Positions 1-8,393 of a DNA stretch of 49,400 nucleotides are shown in pieces (within the stretch, counting starts at the first letter, position 1; each line of letters starts with the position of its first letter). The notes beneath the pieces are model-generated. The model saw only the letters and a program-made list of their open reading frames with translations. It did no database searches and had not been told where the DNA came from. The translations under genes were made by a program, and so were the position numbers. This DNA is from an uncultured bacterium. GTDB lineage: Bacteria; Vulcanimicrobiota; CADAWZ01. Where the stretch lies: contig CADASF010000024.1 of assembly GCA_902790465.1 (NCBI GenBank), positions 1-49,400 on the forward strand. The letters are read 5' to 3'.

Positions 1-30
1 GAATATTTTGTATTACTAAACATAAAAATT

Positions 31-82
31 CCCCTTTTATTTTTCTAATTATCTATTTGCATTATTAGTCCGATAAAAGGGG
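31..82. repeat. Inverted repeat in leading non-coding DNA
   Basis: The arms ccccttttat (31-40) and ataaaagggg (73-82) are perfect 10-bp inverted repeats around a 32-nt loop. No T-run follows, so a terminator is not well supported. The first 319 bases hold no gene that I can support; this hairpin and the dispersed repeat beside it are all I see there. Confidence 0.35.
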
Positions 83-91
83 AGCAGTTCA

Positions 92-281
92 AATCTCAAC
101 CACTCAATTTAAATTTAGTAATTTATTAAGTAAATCGAGCATATAATTCTACGATATAGGCGATCGACTTAATTTTTAAGTAAATAATAATTTACAGGCT
201 TAGATTGCCACTTTCCTTCGCCTCGCAATGACAAAGTGGAAGTATACAGGCATATATTGGATAGTTTATAGCAAATTTTAA
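92..281. repeat. Dispersed non-coding repeat, copy 1 (one end missing)
   Basis: This segment is largely the same as 4861-5046. Shared blocks include actcaatttaaatttagta, the tract tttttaagtaaataataatt, the stretch ending cctcgcaatgac and the following tatacaggcatatattgg. The copies differ by substitutions and small indels, for example around 125-160. Copy 2 begins with gtcattgcgagg, the inverted partner of cctcgcaatgac. Copy 1 lacks that left arm. Palindromic repeats with gtcattgcgagg ends are widespread in bacterial genomes; that is general knowledge and not tested here. Confidence 0.75.
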
Positions 282-319
282 ATATACAAAAATAGGTTTA
301 CCAATACCATCTACAAATT

Positions 320-1894
320 TTACATTACTACTTTTCTTTTTCTATTATCAGCAACTAAAACAACTGTTATTATTTTCTTTGCCTCGTTTTCATAAGTTTT
401 GGCATATTGTTTTACTTGTTCTTCGCCTTCTGTTCTTGCTTTTGGAACCCCTTTTGAACTCTTTGCAAATTTAAATTCAATTATAATTATCTTATCATCA
501 AATGGAATTATTAAATCAGAACGACCTTCTGATGTGTAAGATTCTTGAAAAGAAGTTACACCTGCACCACCACGAAGCAACATCACAAATAACGATCTAT
601 ACCAATACTCATTTTGATTTTTTGGAAAGTCTGAATAAGGAATTTTAGTTAAGGCATTGTTGAACATCTCAACTATTTTTTCAATATTTCCTTCATTTAG
701 TGATTTTATTGCTTCCCAAAGATTATCACCTAAAGGGATATATCTATCTATTTTATATATATCTTTCAAAAATAATCGAGACATTGATTGTTTTACTTCT
801 TCATTTGGATAATCAAGAGTTAAAAATACTACTTTATTTTTTCTTTCTTTTTTTTCTATTGTTAAATAACCTGCTTGAAATAGAAAACTTTCTGGACTTG
901 CTTTTTCTATTTCATGTTCATCTGCAAAATCTGAAGACACTTCTAAATGTCTAAATTGTTCAAAATTATTAATTTGATGTTGTTTAAAATAACTAACAAG
1001 AAAAGATGGAGTAGATGATGTATACCAATAATTATTAAATTCTTGATCGCTAAAGAAATTTAAAATAGAAAATGGATTATATACTCTTACTATTCCATCA
1101 AATGAAAAACCATCATAATATTCTTCTATTGTAGCAAGTAACTCTTCCCTATTTAGTGAATGCTTTTTCATTGGTTTTTCAAACCAATCAACAAAATTGT
1201 CTTTGAGTTCTTGCTGTGTATAACCTACAATATCCCCATATTCTTCAGACATAGAAATATCATCTAAATTATTTAAACTTGAAAATATACCAGTTTTGCT
1301 AAATTTTGAGACACCTGTTATCATTATAAATTTTACTTGACTACAACCTTTTAAAACACCATAAAATGAACGAAGACTTTCTCGCATTTCATTCGCTTTT
1401 TCTAAATTGTTTATATTGTCTGTTATTGGTTTATCATATTCATCAATAAGAAGTACAACATGTCCAAACTGCTCATATAATTCATTTATTACATCAAGAA
1501 AAACATCACCTGGATTATCTTGAACAACTACATCAAGTTTATATTTTTTTATATAATATCTAACAAAATAGTTTATGATTGATCTATTTAACTCTTTTTT
1601 ATTTTCATAAGAACCTAAAACACTCATATCAAGTTTTATGACACCTGAAGGATTTTTAGCCTTTTCTTTTACCCATTCCTCAGCATATAATCCCTTAAAT
1701 AGTTCTACTTTACCTTGAAACATTGACTCTAATGTTGACAAAGTAAGTGATTTTCCAAAACGACGAGGACGAGAAAGAAAATAACATTTACCATTTTCTA
1801 TTAAATTTAAAATCTGTTTTGTTTTATCAACATAAAGATAATTTTCTAAACGAATATCTTCAAAATGTTGAATACCTATTGGTAATTTTTGCAT
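320..1894 (-). CDS. AAA-ATPase with C-terminal PD-(D/E)XK nuclease-like domain
   Basis: The 524-residue protein starts MQKLPIGIQHFEDIR and belongs to the large AAA-ATPase-like/DUF1703 group. Walker A is RPRRFGKS (about 42-49), and Walker B is VVLLIDEYDKP (about 146-156). The C-terminal part has SDLIIPFDDKIIIIEFKF, a D...ExK core typical of PD-(D/E)XK nucleases. The family is common in multicopy form in gut and anaerobic bacteria; its function is not established, and defence or mobile-element roles have been suggested. It is a single gene with its own near-perfect promoter (2058-2086) and a leader of about 155 nt. That leader ends in a small inverted repeat, ctcctaaaaat/atttttaggag, just before the start codon. 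The family assignment is firm, the role is not. Confidence 0.85.
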   Translation of the reverse strand: MQKLPIGIQHFEDIRLENYLYVDKTKQILNLIENGKCYFLSRPRRFGKSLTLSTLESMFQGKVELFKGLYAEEWVKEKAKNPSGVIKLDMSVLGSYENKKELNRSIINYFVRYYIKKYKLDVVVQDNPGDVFLDVINELYEQFGHVVLLIDEYDKPITDNINNLEKANEMRESLRSFYGVLKGCSQVKFIMITGVSKFSKTGIFSSLNNLDDISMSEEYGDIVGYTQQELKDNFVDWFEKPMKKHSLNREELLATIEEYYDGFSFDGIVRVYNPFSILNFFSDQEFNNYWYTSSTPSFLVSYFKQHQINNFEQFRHLEVSSDFADEHEIEKASPESFLFQAGYLTIEKKERKNKVVFLTLDYPNEEVKQSMSRLFLKDIYKIDRYIPLGDNLWEAIKSLNEGNIEKIVEMFNNALTKIPYSDFPKNQNEYWYRSLFVMLLRGGAGVTSFQESYTSEGRSDLIIPFDDKIIIIEFKFAKSSKGVPKARTEGEEQVKQYAKTYENEAKKIITVVLVADNRKRKVVM

Positions 1895-2057
1895 ATATTT
1901 TTTCTCCTAAAAATTTATTTTTAGGAGCTTCAATGCTCCTTTTAATATATATATCCTGAGGCTGATATAATTAATGATATCTATTCTATTTACTTTTTTT
2001 CACAGCTCCTCTTTTCCCCATCCTAAATTCACTTAGAAGCTAATGTGTTCTTGCTTT

Positions 2058-2086
2058 ATTATAAAACCCAGCACAAAAAATGTCAA
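2058..2086 (-). promoter_or_regulatory. Sigma-70-type promoter for the AAA-ATPase gene
   Basis: Read on the minus strand, TTGACA (2081-2086) is followed after exactly 17 bp by TATAAT (2058-2063). Both hexamers match the consensus completely. Transcription would start near 2051 and run into the gene starting at 1894. The promoter lies immediately downstream of the stop codon of the ABC/methyltransferase gene, so the ATPase gene is probably a separate unit. I see nothing else in 1895-2093. Confidence 0.7.
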
Positions 2087-2093
2087 TTATACT

Positions 2094-3579
2094 TCACTTC
2101 TTCACTCCATAAATGGCAAAAAGTGGAATTTGGTCATAATTGCAATTTTTATCTTTATGAACAAGAGGTGAAATATCTTCATCAAATTTGACATCAAAAC
2201 CTAATGTTTTTAAAAATTCTATATCCCAAAATGGTCTTCTATGTGAACTAATGCGAAGATTATCTTTTATATTGTTACATTCGGTAAAAAGTTCATCATC
2301 AATATTTGAATGGACATTTGCTTCATCATCTTTTTTTGAAAAAGTAACTTCTCCATAATCAGAATCAAAATTTAATAAAATTCCGCCAACTTTTAAAACT
2401 CTGTGCCATTCTCTATATGCCTTCATAACATCAGGCAATGTCCAAGTTAAATTTCTGCTTATGACGACATCAAAAACAGAATCATCAAAATCCAAATTTT
2501 GAGCATTCATCTTTTTAAATTCAGCTGAAATATTAAATTCTTTAGCGTTTTTCTTTGCTTCTTCTATCATTTTAGATGAAATATCTATGCCAGTTATTTT
2601 ATGACCAAATTTTGAAAGTAAAATAGCAAAAAATCCTGACCCAGTTCCAATATCCAAAATATTTAAATTTTCTTTTTGTGGCAAATGTTTTTTTATGATG
2701 TCAAGCCAAAGAGAAGAATCAACACCTGACAATTCTAAATGGCGAACACGATTAAAATCACTACTTCTTTTATCCCAATAATTCTCAATCCTTGAATTTA
2801 AATTTTGATTATTAAAAAAATCTGCAGACATAAGTTTTCTTGTATAAATAGATTTTGGTGCTTTGATAATATCATTAACAGCCCCTTCTTCTACTATTTT
2901 CCCTCCATACATAACGATAATTCTATCACTTATTTTTGGCAAAAGTGCCAAATCGTGTGTAATAAATAGACAGGCTATATTTTCTTTTTTGCAAAGGTCT
3001 CTTATTAATATTGTGATCTGTCCTTGTACAGTAACATCCAGTGCACTTGTTGCCTCATCACAAATCAAAAGTTTTGGATTTATAGAAATAGCTCTCGCAA
3101 TAGCAATTCTCTGACATTCTCCACCACTTACTTCATGCGGATATCGTTCTGCATAATTTGGAGTTAATCCAACTTTTAAAAGCAATTCAGAAATACGCTC
3201 TTTTATTAAATCTTTTTTCCAACCATTATTTTTTAATGGTTCTGCAATGCTCCAACCAAAATTTTTACGAGGATCAAATGAATTTTCAGGCATTTGAAAA
3301 ATCATCTGCATATTTTTATAGACTTTTTTTAATTCTTTTCCCTTTGCATTTGTTATGTCATCACCACAAAATAAAATTTTCCCCTCATCAACATCTATAA
3401 ATCTCGCAATAATTCGAGCCAATGTACTTTTTCCACAACCACTCTGCCCTACTATCCCCAAACATTCGCCCTCTTTTAAAGAAAAACTTATGTCATCTAA
3501 ACTCTTTTAAAGAAAAACTTATGTCATCTAAAACCTTTTTATCACCAAAAGATTTTTTCAAATTCTTTACTTCAAGCAT
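2094..3579 (-). CDS. ABC transporter ATPase (NikE-like) fused to a SAM methyltransferase; 5' end frame-broken
   Basis: The natural start is ATG at 3577-3579 (MLEVKNLKKSFG), with ggag just upstream. A 31-bp tandem duplication (3471-3532) shifts the frame, so this reading ends at a TGA after 28 codons. The rest is open from 3461 (TTG) to 2094, 455 codons. Counting from 3461, Walker A GQSGCGKS is at 5-12, signature VSGGECQR at 111-118 and Walker B LLICDEATSALD at about 131-142. After residue 220 a class I methyltransferase follows, with SAM motif ILDIGTGSGF (268-277) and GIDIS at about 291. Removing one duplicated unit restores a single frame of about 484 codons. In place, this would be the second ATPase of the importer encoded at 5322-9331. 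Fusion to a methyltransferase suggests modification of a metal chelator or of the substrate; that is inference. Confidence 0.8.
3471..3532. repeat. Perfect 31-bp tandem duplication inside the ABC ATPase gene
   Basis: The 31 bases at 3471-3501 are repeated exactly at 3502-3532, beginning ctcttttaaagaaaaactta in each copy. Because 31 is not a multiple of three, the duplication shifts the reading frame between the start codon and Walker A. Losing one copy by slippage would restore the gene exactly. Confidence 0.95.
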
Positions 3580-3649
3580 CTATTTCTCCGTCTATCTTTT
3601 ATTGCCAACCACAAGGTAATATCTATTTTACAACAGGACGATAAAAAAA

Positions 3650-3690
3650 GCAAATAAAAAACTCCTGCAAAATTATTTTCTGCAAGAGTT
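3650..3690 (-). terminator. Rho-independent terminator of the DUF6273-like lipoprotein gene
   Basis: On the minus strand the stem aactcttgca/tgcaggagtt (3681-3690 with 3659-3668, one G-T pairing) is followed by a T-rich run (tttttattt). It sits about 20 bp after the stop codon at 3709, between that gene and the downstream ABC ATPase gene, so it would separate their transcription. Confidence 0.7.
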
Positions 3691-3708
3691 CGTGCGTTTA
3701 TTTAAAGA

Positions 3709-4589
3709 TTAAAGTTTTATCCAAATAGCAGGACGAACGGCAAGCTCGTAAGCATCAACATTGCAGCTACCAAATGTACCACCACGACTAACACACCAGA
3801 CATCATTAACATTAAAAGGATTATTAGAACGCAAACACCAAATACAATAGCCATTATATGTATTAGCACCATTTGCTACTGCGTATTCTGTTGTCTTACA
3901 CCTTCTCGCCTCATTACCCTCAAAATATTCATTTGCCTCACCATTACCCTCTATATCACCGCTCAACAAAAATACATTATCTGATTCACTCATATTATCA
4001 AGTGTTACTGGCTTTATAAAACTCTTTTCATCTTCAGTAAATACTAAAGTTCCATCATCTAAAACTCTGTTATAAAAACCATCTCCATTCAACCAAGTAC
4101 GAATGAGACTCTTTCCCCAAACATTTGTTAGACTACCATCTGAATTATCATCAAAACAATGAGCATCAAGACCATCAACAGAAATTGCCAATAATTGCTT
4201 ATTTTCTTCATCTCTTGCTAATACACGCCATTTTATAGGCTGAATTTGCCATTTAACAGGATTAGAACCATCGAGTGCTGTCTGTGGATAACGACCAAAT
4301 TCAACTTCACTACCTTCCTGAGCTTCAGCAAATGGATTTACTGCTTCTTCTTGCTGATTGTTTGGATTTTGCTGATTGTTTGGATTTTGCTGATTGTTTG
4401 GATTTTGCTGATTGTTTGGATTTTGTTGATTGTTTATATTTTCTTGGTTATTTGGATTTTGTTGAGACAATAAATAATAATATGCGGAATTGTCAGAAGA
4501 ACTATTTTTGCCACCGCCACCACAGGCAGAAGTAAAAATTGCAACACAGAAAAGAAATACGGCTAAAAAGCAATATTTTTCTTAATCAT
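3709..4589 (-). CDS. DUF6273-like lipoprotein, frame-broken in the signal peptide
   Basis: From about 4320 down to 3709 the protein resembles the DUF6273 type: EVEFGRYPQTALDGS, then PIKWRVLARDEE, and a tail ending YELAVRPAIWIKL. Before this lies a repeat of NNQQNP. Further upstream a lipoprotein signal can be read (FLAVFLFCVAIFTSACGGGG, lipobox TSAC). The ATG with a good ribosome site (aaggag, start at 4589) reads MIKKNIAF and then stops; adding one T to the T5 tract at 4565-4569 would join it to the signal peptide. As it stands only a TTG at 4470 could start the mature part, without export. The gene lies inside the ABC importer operon. Its function is unknown; surface exposure is likely if the frame is intact. 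Confidence 0.7.
4351..4450 (-). repeat. 18-bp tandem repeats encoding NNQQNP units
   Basis: About five copies of an 18-bp unit (gattttgctgattgtttg in plus orientation) occur head to tail, with two slightly diverged end copies. They encode a Asn/Gln/Pro linker between the lipidation site and the folded domain of the lipoprotein. Such in-frame units can change number by slippage without breaking the gene. Confidence 0.85.
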
Positions 4590-4635
4590 ATAAACTCCTT
4601 ATTTGCAAAATAATATAATATCTATTATATTTTAT

Positions 4636-4683
4636 ATGTGCTGGATTTCTCCACTAAATGAATAAAGGAGAAATCCAGCACAT
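4636..4683. repeat. 17-bp perfect inverted repeat upstream of the lipoprotein gene
   Basis: The arms at 4636-4652 (atgtgctggatttctcc) and 4667-4683 are perfectly complementary, with a 14-nt loop. On the plus strand a short T-run follows (gaaatttttt), so it could end leftover plus-strand transcripts. It lies 47 bp upstream of the lipoprotein start codon and could instead be an operator or transcript-stabilising hairpin. The role is not decided by sequence. Confidence 0.6.
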
Positions 4684-4830
4684 GAAATTTTTTGAATATC
4701 AATATGTTAATAAATTGTTAACTCTCAAAAAAAATAAAAAAAGGATTTCAAAGAAAAAATCCATGAAATCCCATAGTTTTTATTAGAGCGTGTTAGTAAA
4801 CCACCCAAATAGCCTCTATTTAGAAGCGAT

Positions 4831-5046
4831 GTCATTGCGAGGGAGCTGTGCGACCGTGGCAATCTCAATCACTCAATTTAAATTTAGTAATTTTTAAGTG
4901 GATCACGCATCTCATCTAAATAGAGCCGATCGACTCAATTTTTAAGTAAATAATAATTTACAGGCTTAGATTGCCACTTTCCTTCGCCTCGCAATGACAA
5001 AATGGCAGTATACAGGCATATATTGGATAGTTTAGAGCAAATTTTT
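4831..5046. repeat. Palindromic dispersed repeat, copy 2 (both arms present)
   Basis: The outer arms gtcattgcgagg (4831-4842) and cctcgcaatgac (4987-4998) are perfectly inverted, as are the inner arms tggcaatct (4857-4865) and agattgcca (4968-4976). The central and right parts match copy 1 at 92-281. The nested arms would fold into one long interrupted hairpin. No reading frame is carried. Confidence 0.8.
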
Positions 5047-5066
5047 ATTTATGTATTTTTTTAAAA

Positions 5067-5201
5067 TTAACTAGCACAACGAGTTAATTTATTTTTTAAA
5101 TAAATTGGAGAAGTCATATTTAATCCCATTTTTTTAAATACTTGTTGAGCTTTTCTTTTTAATTCAGAATCAACACGGATACTTATTGTAGAAATTGACA
5201 T
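5067..5201 (-). pseudogene. Truncated RelB/DinJ-type antitoxin fragment
   Basis: The 44-codon frame MSISTISIRVDSELKRKAQQ is followed by VFKKMGLNMTSPIY. It matches the start of RelB/DinJ antitoxins, with their ribbon-helix-helix strand and the usual GLNMT turn, but then diverges to LKNKLTRCAS and stops. Family members are normally about 80-100 residues and are followed by a RelE/YafQ-type toxin; none is present. A ribosome site (ggaagg) precedes the ATG. The gene is probably a remnant caught between the dispersed repeat and the right end of the small element. Confidence 0.65.
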
Positions 5202-5321
5202 TTTTTTTCCTTCCATATTTTTATATTTTTTTTATTATAACATGCAAAATAAAAAAAAAAAAATTTTTTTTATAAAAAGGCAAACACTTTACCAACACGC
5301 TATAATAACAAATCCCCTGCT

Positions 5322-6077
5322 TTATTTTACTGCCTCTATCAGCTCTCTTGTATAATCTTTTTTCGGTGAATAAAAGATTTCTTCTTTAGTTCCAAATTCA
5401 ATTTGACTTCCATTTTTCATCACTAAAATATAATCAGCCATATAATAAGCAACTCCTAAATGATGTGTTACAATAACTATTGAAAGGTGATTTTCTTTTC
5501 TCAAATTCAATAATTCCTCAACAACACTTAGTTGAGTTACAATATCAAGTGCAGAAGTCGGCTCATCTGCAAGTAAAAGTTTTGGATTTAAAATCATTGC
5601 CGAAAGAATACCTACTCTCTGCCCCATTCCACCACTCAATTTAAAAGGATACTGATTTAAAACAGATTCATCAAGATTTATTTTTTTCATTATAATTTTA
5701 GCATTTTCTAAAAACTCGTCATAAGAACACTTTTTATTCTCTTTTACAGACTCATAAATCTGCTCTCCTACCTTACGAATGGGACAAAAAGAATCAGTGG
5801 CATTTTGAAAAATCATTGCAATGGAAGAACCTGCTAATTTTCTTCTCTCTTTTTCATCAAGAAAAGTAATATTTTTGCCATTATAAAAGATCTCGCCAGA
5901 AGATATTTTACCACTTGAAGGCAACAATCCAGCAATCGCTTTTAAAATTGTTGATTTACCACTTCCACTTTCGCCAACAATGGCTAAAATTTTACCATTT
6001 GGCAAATCAAAATTTATATCTTTTACAACTATTTTTTTATTATATTCAATAGACAAATTATTTACTGATAAAATCAT
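5322..6077 (-). CDS. ABC transporter ATPase, NikD-like
   Basis: This 251-residue cytoplasmic ATPase has Walker A GESGSGKS (about 35-42), Q-loop MIFQNATDSFCP, signature LSGGMGQR and Walker B LLLADEPTSALD. The length, without the C-terminal extension of Opp/Dpp ATPases, fits the NikD/NikE type. It overlaps the stop codon of the binding-protein gene by ATGA, so translation is coupled. It should pair with the ATPase encoded at 2094-3579 to power the permeases at 7596-9331. The pair is now separated by about 1.7 kb of unrelated DNA. Confidence 0.88.
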   Translation of the reverse strand: MILSVNNLSIEYNKKIVVKDINFDLPNGKILAIVGESGSGKSTILKAIAGLLPSSGKISSGEIFYNGKNITFLDEKERRKLAGSSIAMIFQNATDSFCPIRKVGEQIYESVKENKKCSYDEFLENAKIIMKKINLDESVLNQYPFKLSGGMGQRVGILSAMILNPKLLLADEPTSALDIVTQLSVVEELLNLRKENHLSIVIVTHHLGVAYYMADYILVMKNGSQIEFGTKEEIFYSPKKDYTRELIEAVK

Positions 6078-7618
6078 TTTTTTTCAATATCGGCTCTAAT
6101 TTCATAATAATCTGAAGGATGAGCATTAAATCCTTCAAGATTAGATTTTACAACAAATGACATTTTCAAATGTGATACATAAATCAACGCAAAGTCATCT
6201 AAAATTTCCTGTGTCATTTTTATGGCAATTTCAGAACGCTTTTTATGGTCAAATGTATTATGAAGTTCTTTTTCTAATTTTGCAATTTTTGGGCTGTCAT
6301 AAAATCCATTATTTCCAACAGCTCCTTTAATTATACTGGTTGTAAAATAATATTCAGGATCGCCAGTGGGAGCAGTTACAAGAGAACTTGCAAAAATATC
6401 ATATTTTCCACTTTTCAGAAAACTTTTATAATTATCTGTTGCATTTACATTTACTTTGATTCCAATTTTTTTTAAAGTATCCTGTGTATACTCAGCCAAT
6501 AAAGGCAATTCTTGGCGTGATGTATATGTCAAATAATCCAATTCAAGATTTTTGCCATTTTTATCAACATAACCATCGTTATTTGAATCAATCCAACCAG
6601 ATTTTTTAAGTAATTCCCTTGATTCTTCCAAATTGTAAGAAACAGCACTTACAAAATTATCTCCATAGGAAAAATTTTTAGGAAAAGGGCCAACAGCAGG
6701 AGAACCATTCCCATTTAAAAGAACTTTTGTAAAATTTTCTTTATCTATCGCTTTTGAAATAGCTTTTCTAATATTTAAATCCTGTAATTCAGAATTTTTA
6801 AAATTAAAAGCTATCTGATAAATTCTCGATGTTTCTGCAGAAATAATTTTAAATCTATCTGTTCCAACTGTAAAAAGCCCTAAAGTCAGATAAGGAATCC
6901 CCTGTGCAATATCAAATTCACCATTTTGCATTGCCATTGTCAGCATATCGCCATCGCTAATGCCTTTTACAATTATTTTATCCAATTTTGGCTTTATATC
7001 GTCCCAATAATTGTTATTTTTTACGAGTTCGACTTCTCTATCTGTAACTTTAACAGCCACATACGGACCAGTACCAATCACAATTCCGCCTTTTTCTTCC
7101 TCTTCAATGTCAATAATAACACCATACGGATCAGATAGATAATTAATCAGAGCAGGCACTTTTTCATAAGATTTAATAATCAAAAAGTTATCATCTGCAG
7201 TAATAGATTTTATTTTCAAATCATTTGAAGCTCTTTCGTGCTTTTTAATCAAATCTTCAAAACATCTCTTTATAGCTTCAGCTGTAACTTGTTTGCCATT
7301 TGAAAAACAAACATTTTCTTTTATCTTTATTTTAACAGTGTAATCATCAATATATTCAAAATCTTTAGCAATCCACGGCTCTAATTCCATTTTATCATTA
7401 AATTTAAAAAGTGTCTCACCTATTCCATATCTAATAGCAGTCCAACCATAATAAGATTTATGTGGATTCGTTCCTGTATTTTCCATAGAAACCCCATAGT
7501 CCATTGTTCCATAAATCAATGTTTTATTGTCGATTGTCTGCTGTTTATGGCAAGCAGATAAACAGGCTATTATCAAAAATATTAAGATAAAAATTTTATT
7601 TTTTTGGATCGAGAACAT
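6074..7618 (-). CDS. Substrate-binding lipoprotein of a nickel/oligopeptide-type ABC importer
   Basis: This SBP family 5 protein captures substrate outside the membrane and delivers it to the permeases. I start it at the ATG at 7618 (MFSIQKNK), which directly precedes a hydrophobic signal and lipobox LSAC (Cys23). A TTG 18 bp earlier would also be in frame. Family features include ETLFKFNDKMELEPWIAKDF and the late segment DIFASSLVTAPTGDPEYYF. The short operon ATPases and NikA-like opening (GTMDYGVSMEN) favour a metal or metal-chelate, but peptide binding cannot be excluded. Its start lies inside the end of the preceding permease gene. Confidence 0.85.
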   Translation of the reverse strand: MFSIQKNKIFILIFLIIACLSACHKQQTIDNKTLIYGTMDYGVSMENTGTNPHKSYYGWTAIRYGIGETLFKFNDKMELEPWIAKDFEYIDDYTVKIKIKENVCFSNGKQVTAEAIKRCFEDLIKKHERASNDLKIKSITADDNFLIIKSYEKVPALINYLSDPYGVIIDIEEEEKGGIVIGTGPYVAVKVTDREVELVKNNNYWDDIKPKLDKIIVKGISDGDMLTMAMQNGEFDIAQGIPYLTLGLFTVGTDRFKIISAETSRIYQIAFNFKNSELQDLNIRKAISKAIDKENFTKVLLNGNGSPAVGPFPKNFSYGDNFVSAVSYNLEESRELLKKSGWIDSNNDGYVDKNGKNLELDYLTYTSRQELPLLAEYTQDTLKKIGIKVNVNATDNYKSFLKSGKYDIFASSLVTAPTGDPEYYFTTSIIKGAVGNNGFYDSPKIAKLEKELHNTFDHKKRSEIAIKMTQEILDDFALIYVSHLKMSFVVKSNLEGFNAHPSDYYEIRADIEKK

Positions 7619-8393
7619 CACGAAGTTTATCCCCAAGCAAATTAAATATTACAACTGTAAAAAAAATAGCAAATCCTGGTGATAATATCACCCAAGGAGC
7701 AGTTTGCAACATCGATCGTCCATTGTTCATCATTGCTCCCCATTCTGCTGTGGGAGGCATTGCCCCAAGACCTAAAAAAGAAAGACCTGCAAGCTCCATA
7801 ATTATCGTTCCAAGATCGAGAGTTGCTGTTACAAATATAGTCCCTGCAATATTTGGTAAAATGTGATTCCAAATCATTGCAAAAGTCCCTGTACCAGCCA
7901 TTTTAGCTGATTGAATATAAGGCATAGAACGAATTGTCAAGGTCAAACCACGAGAAAGCCTTGCATATTTTGGCCAAGCTATAATTGCAAGTGCAATTCC
8001 TGCATTTAAAAGACCTCCACCCAAGATTCCAGAAACTGCAATAGCAAAAACCATTTGAGGAAAAGCCAAAAATACATCAGAAATTCTCATCAAAATATTG
8101 TCTATAATTCCGCCTTTATATCCACAAATAACTCCAATAAAACTTCCAAAAATTGTTATAATAAAAAGCAAACAAAGAGAAGTGCAAATCGTTGTCTGTG
8201 ATCCAATTATAACTCTTGAAAAAACATCTCTTCCATATCTATCTGTTCCCAAAATATTTTGAATGTTTGGAGGTTTTAGTGCATTTGTCAAATCTTGGGA
8301 ATAAGGGTCTTGTGGTGTCAAAAAAGGGGCAAAAATTGCAATTAATATCAAAATAATAGCCAAAACTACATGCGGAATTAAAGGAGATTTCAT
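7596..8393 (-). CDS. ABC transporter permease, NikC/DppC-like
   Basis: This 265-residue inner-membrane permease starts with a membrane helix and has the family stretch NILGTDRYGRDVFSRVI at about 46-62. The ATPase-docking EAA-type loop is around SAKMAGTGTFAMIWNHILPN. The start overlaps the previous permease stop by ATGA, with an aggagg ribosome site inside the preceding gene. With the next permease it forms the translocation channel. Nickel versus dipeptide specificity cannot be told from this subunit. Confidence 0.88.
   Translation of the reverse strand: MKSPLIPHVVLAIILILIAIFAPFLTPQDPYSQDLTNALKPPNIQNILGTDRYGRDVFSRVIIGSQTTICTSLCLLFIITIFGSFIGVICGYKGGIIDNILMRISDVFLAFPQMVFAIAVSGILGGGLLNAGIALAIIAWPKYARLSRGLTLTIRSMPYIQSAKMAGTGTFAMIWNHILPNIAGTIFVTATLDLGTIIMELAGLSFLGLGAMPPTAEWGAMMNNGRSMLQTAPWVILSPGFAIFFTVVIFNLLGDKLRDVLDPKK

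Larger units (their letters stand above)
4786..5302. mobile_element. Small element bounded by imperfect terminal inverted repeats
   Basis: The left end agcgtgttagtaaa (4787-4800) and right end tttaccaacacgct (5288-5301) are inverted copies with one mismatch, about 515 bp apart. The interior has no transposase. It holds the second copy of the palindromic dispersed repeat and an antitoxin-gene fragment. This is the structure expected of a MITE-like or internally deleted transposon. I could not identify a convincing target-site duplication. It sits in the foreign stretch that splits the ABC operon. Confidence 0.5.

Noticed and set aside
4351-4450. CRISPR-like short repeats
   Set aside because: The units are contiguous with no spacers and are in frame within a protein-coding gene.
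4246-4535. Two plus-strand frames with repeated LIVWIL and ADCLDF units
   Set aside because: They are the complement of the in-frame NNQQNP repeat of the lipoprotein gene; the apparent repeats in the peptides are a by-product.
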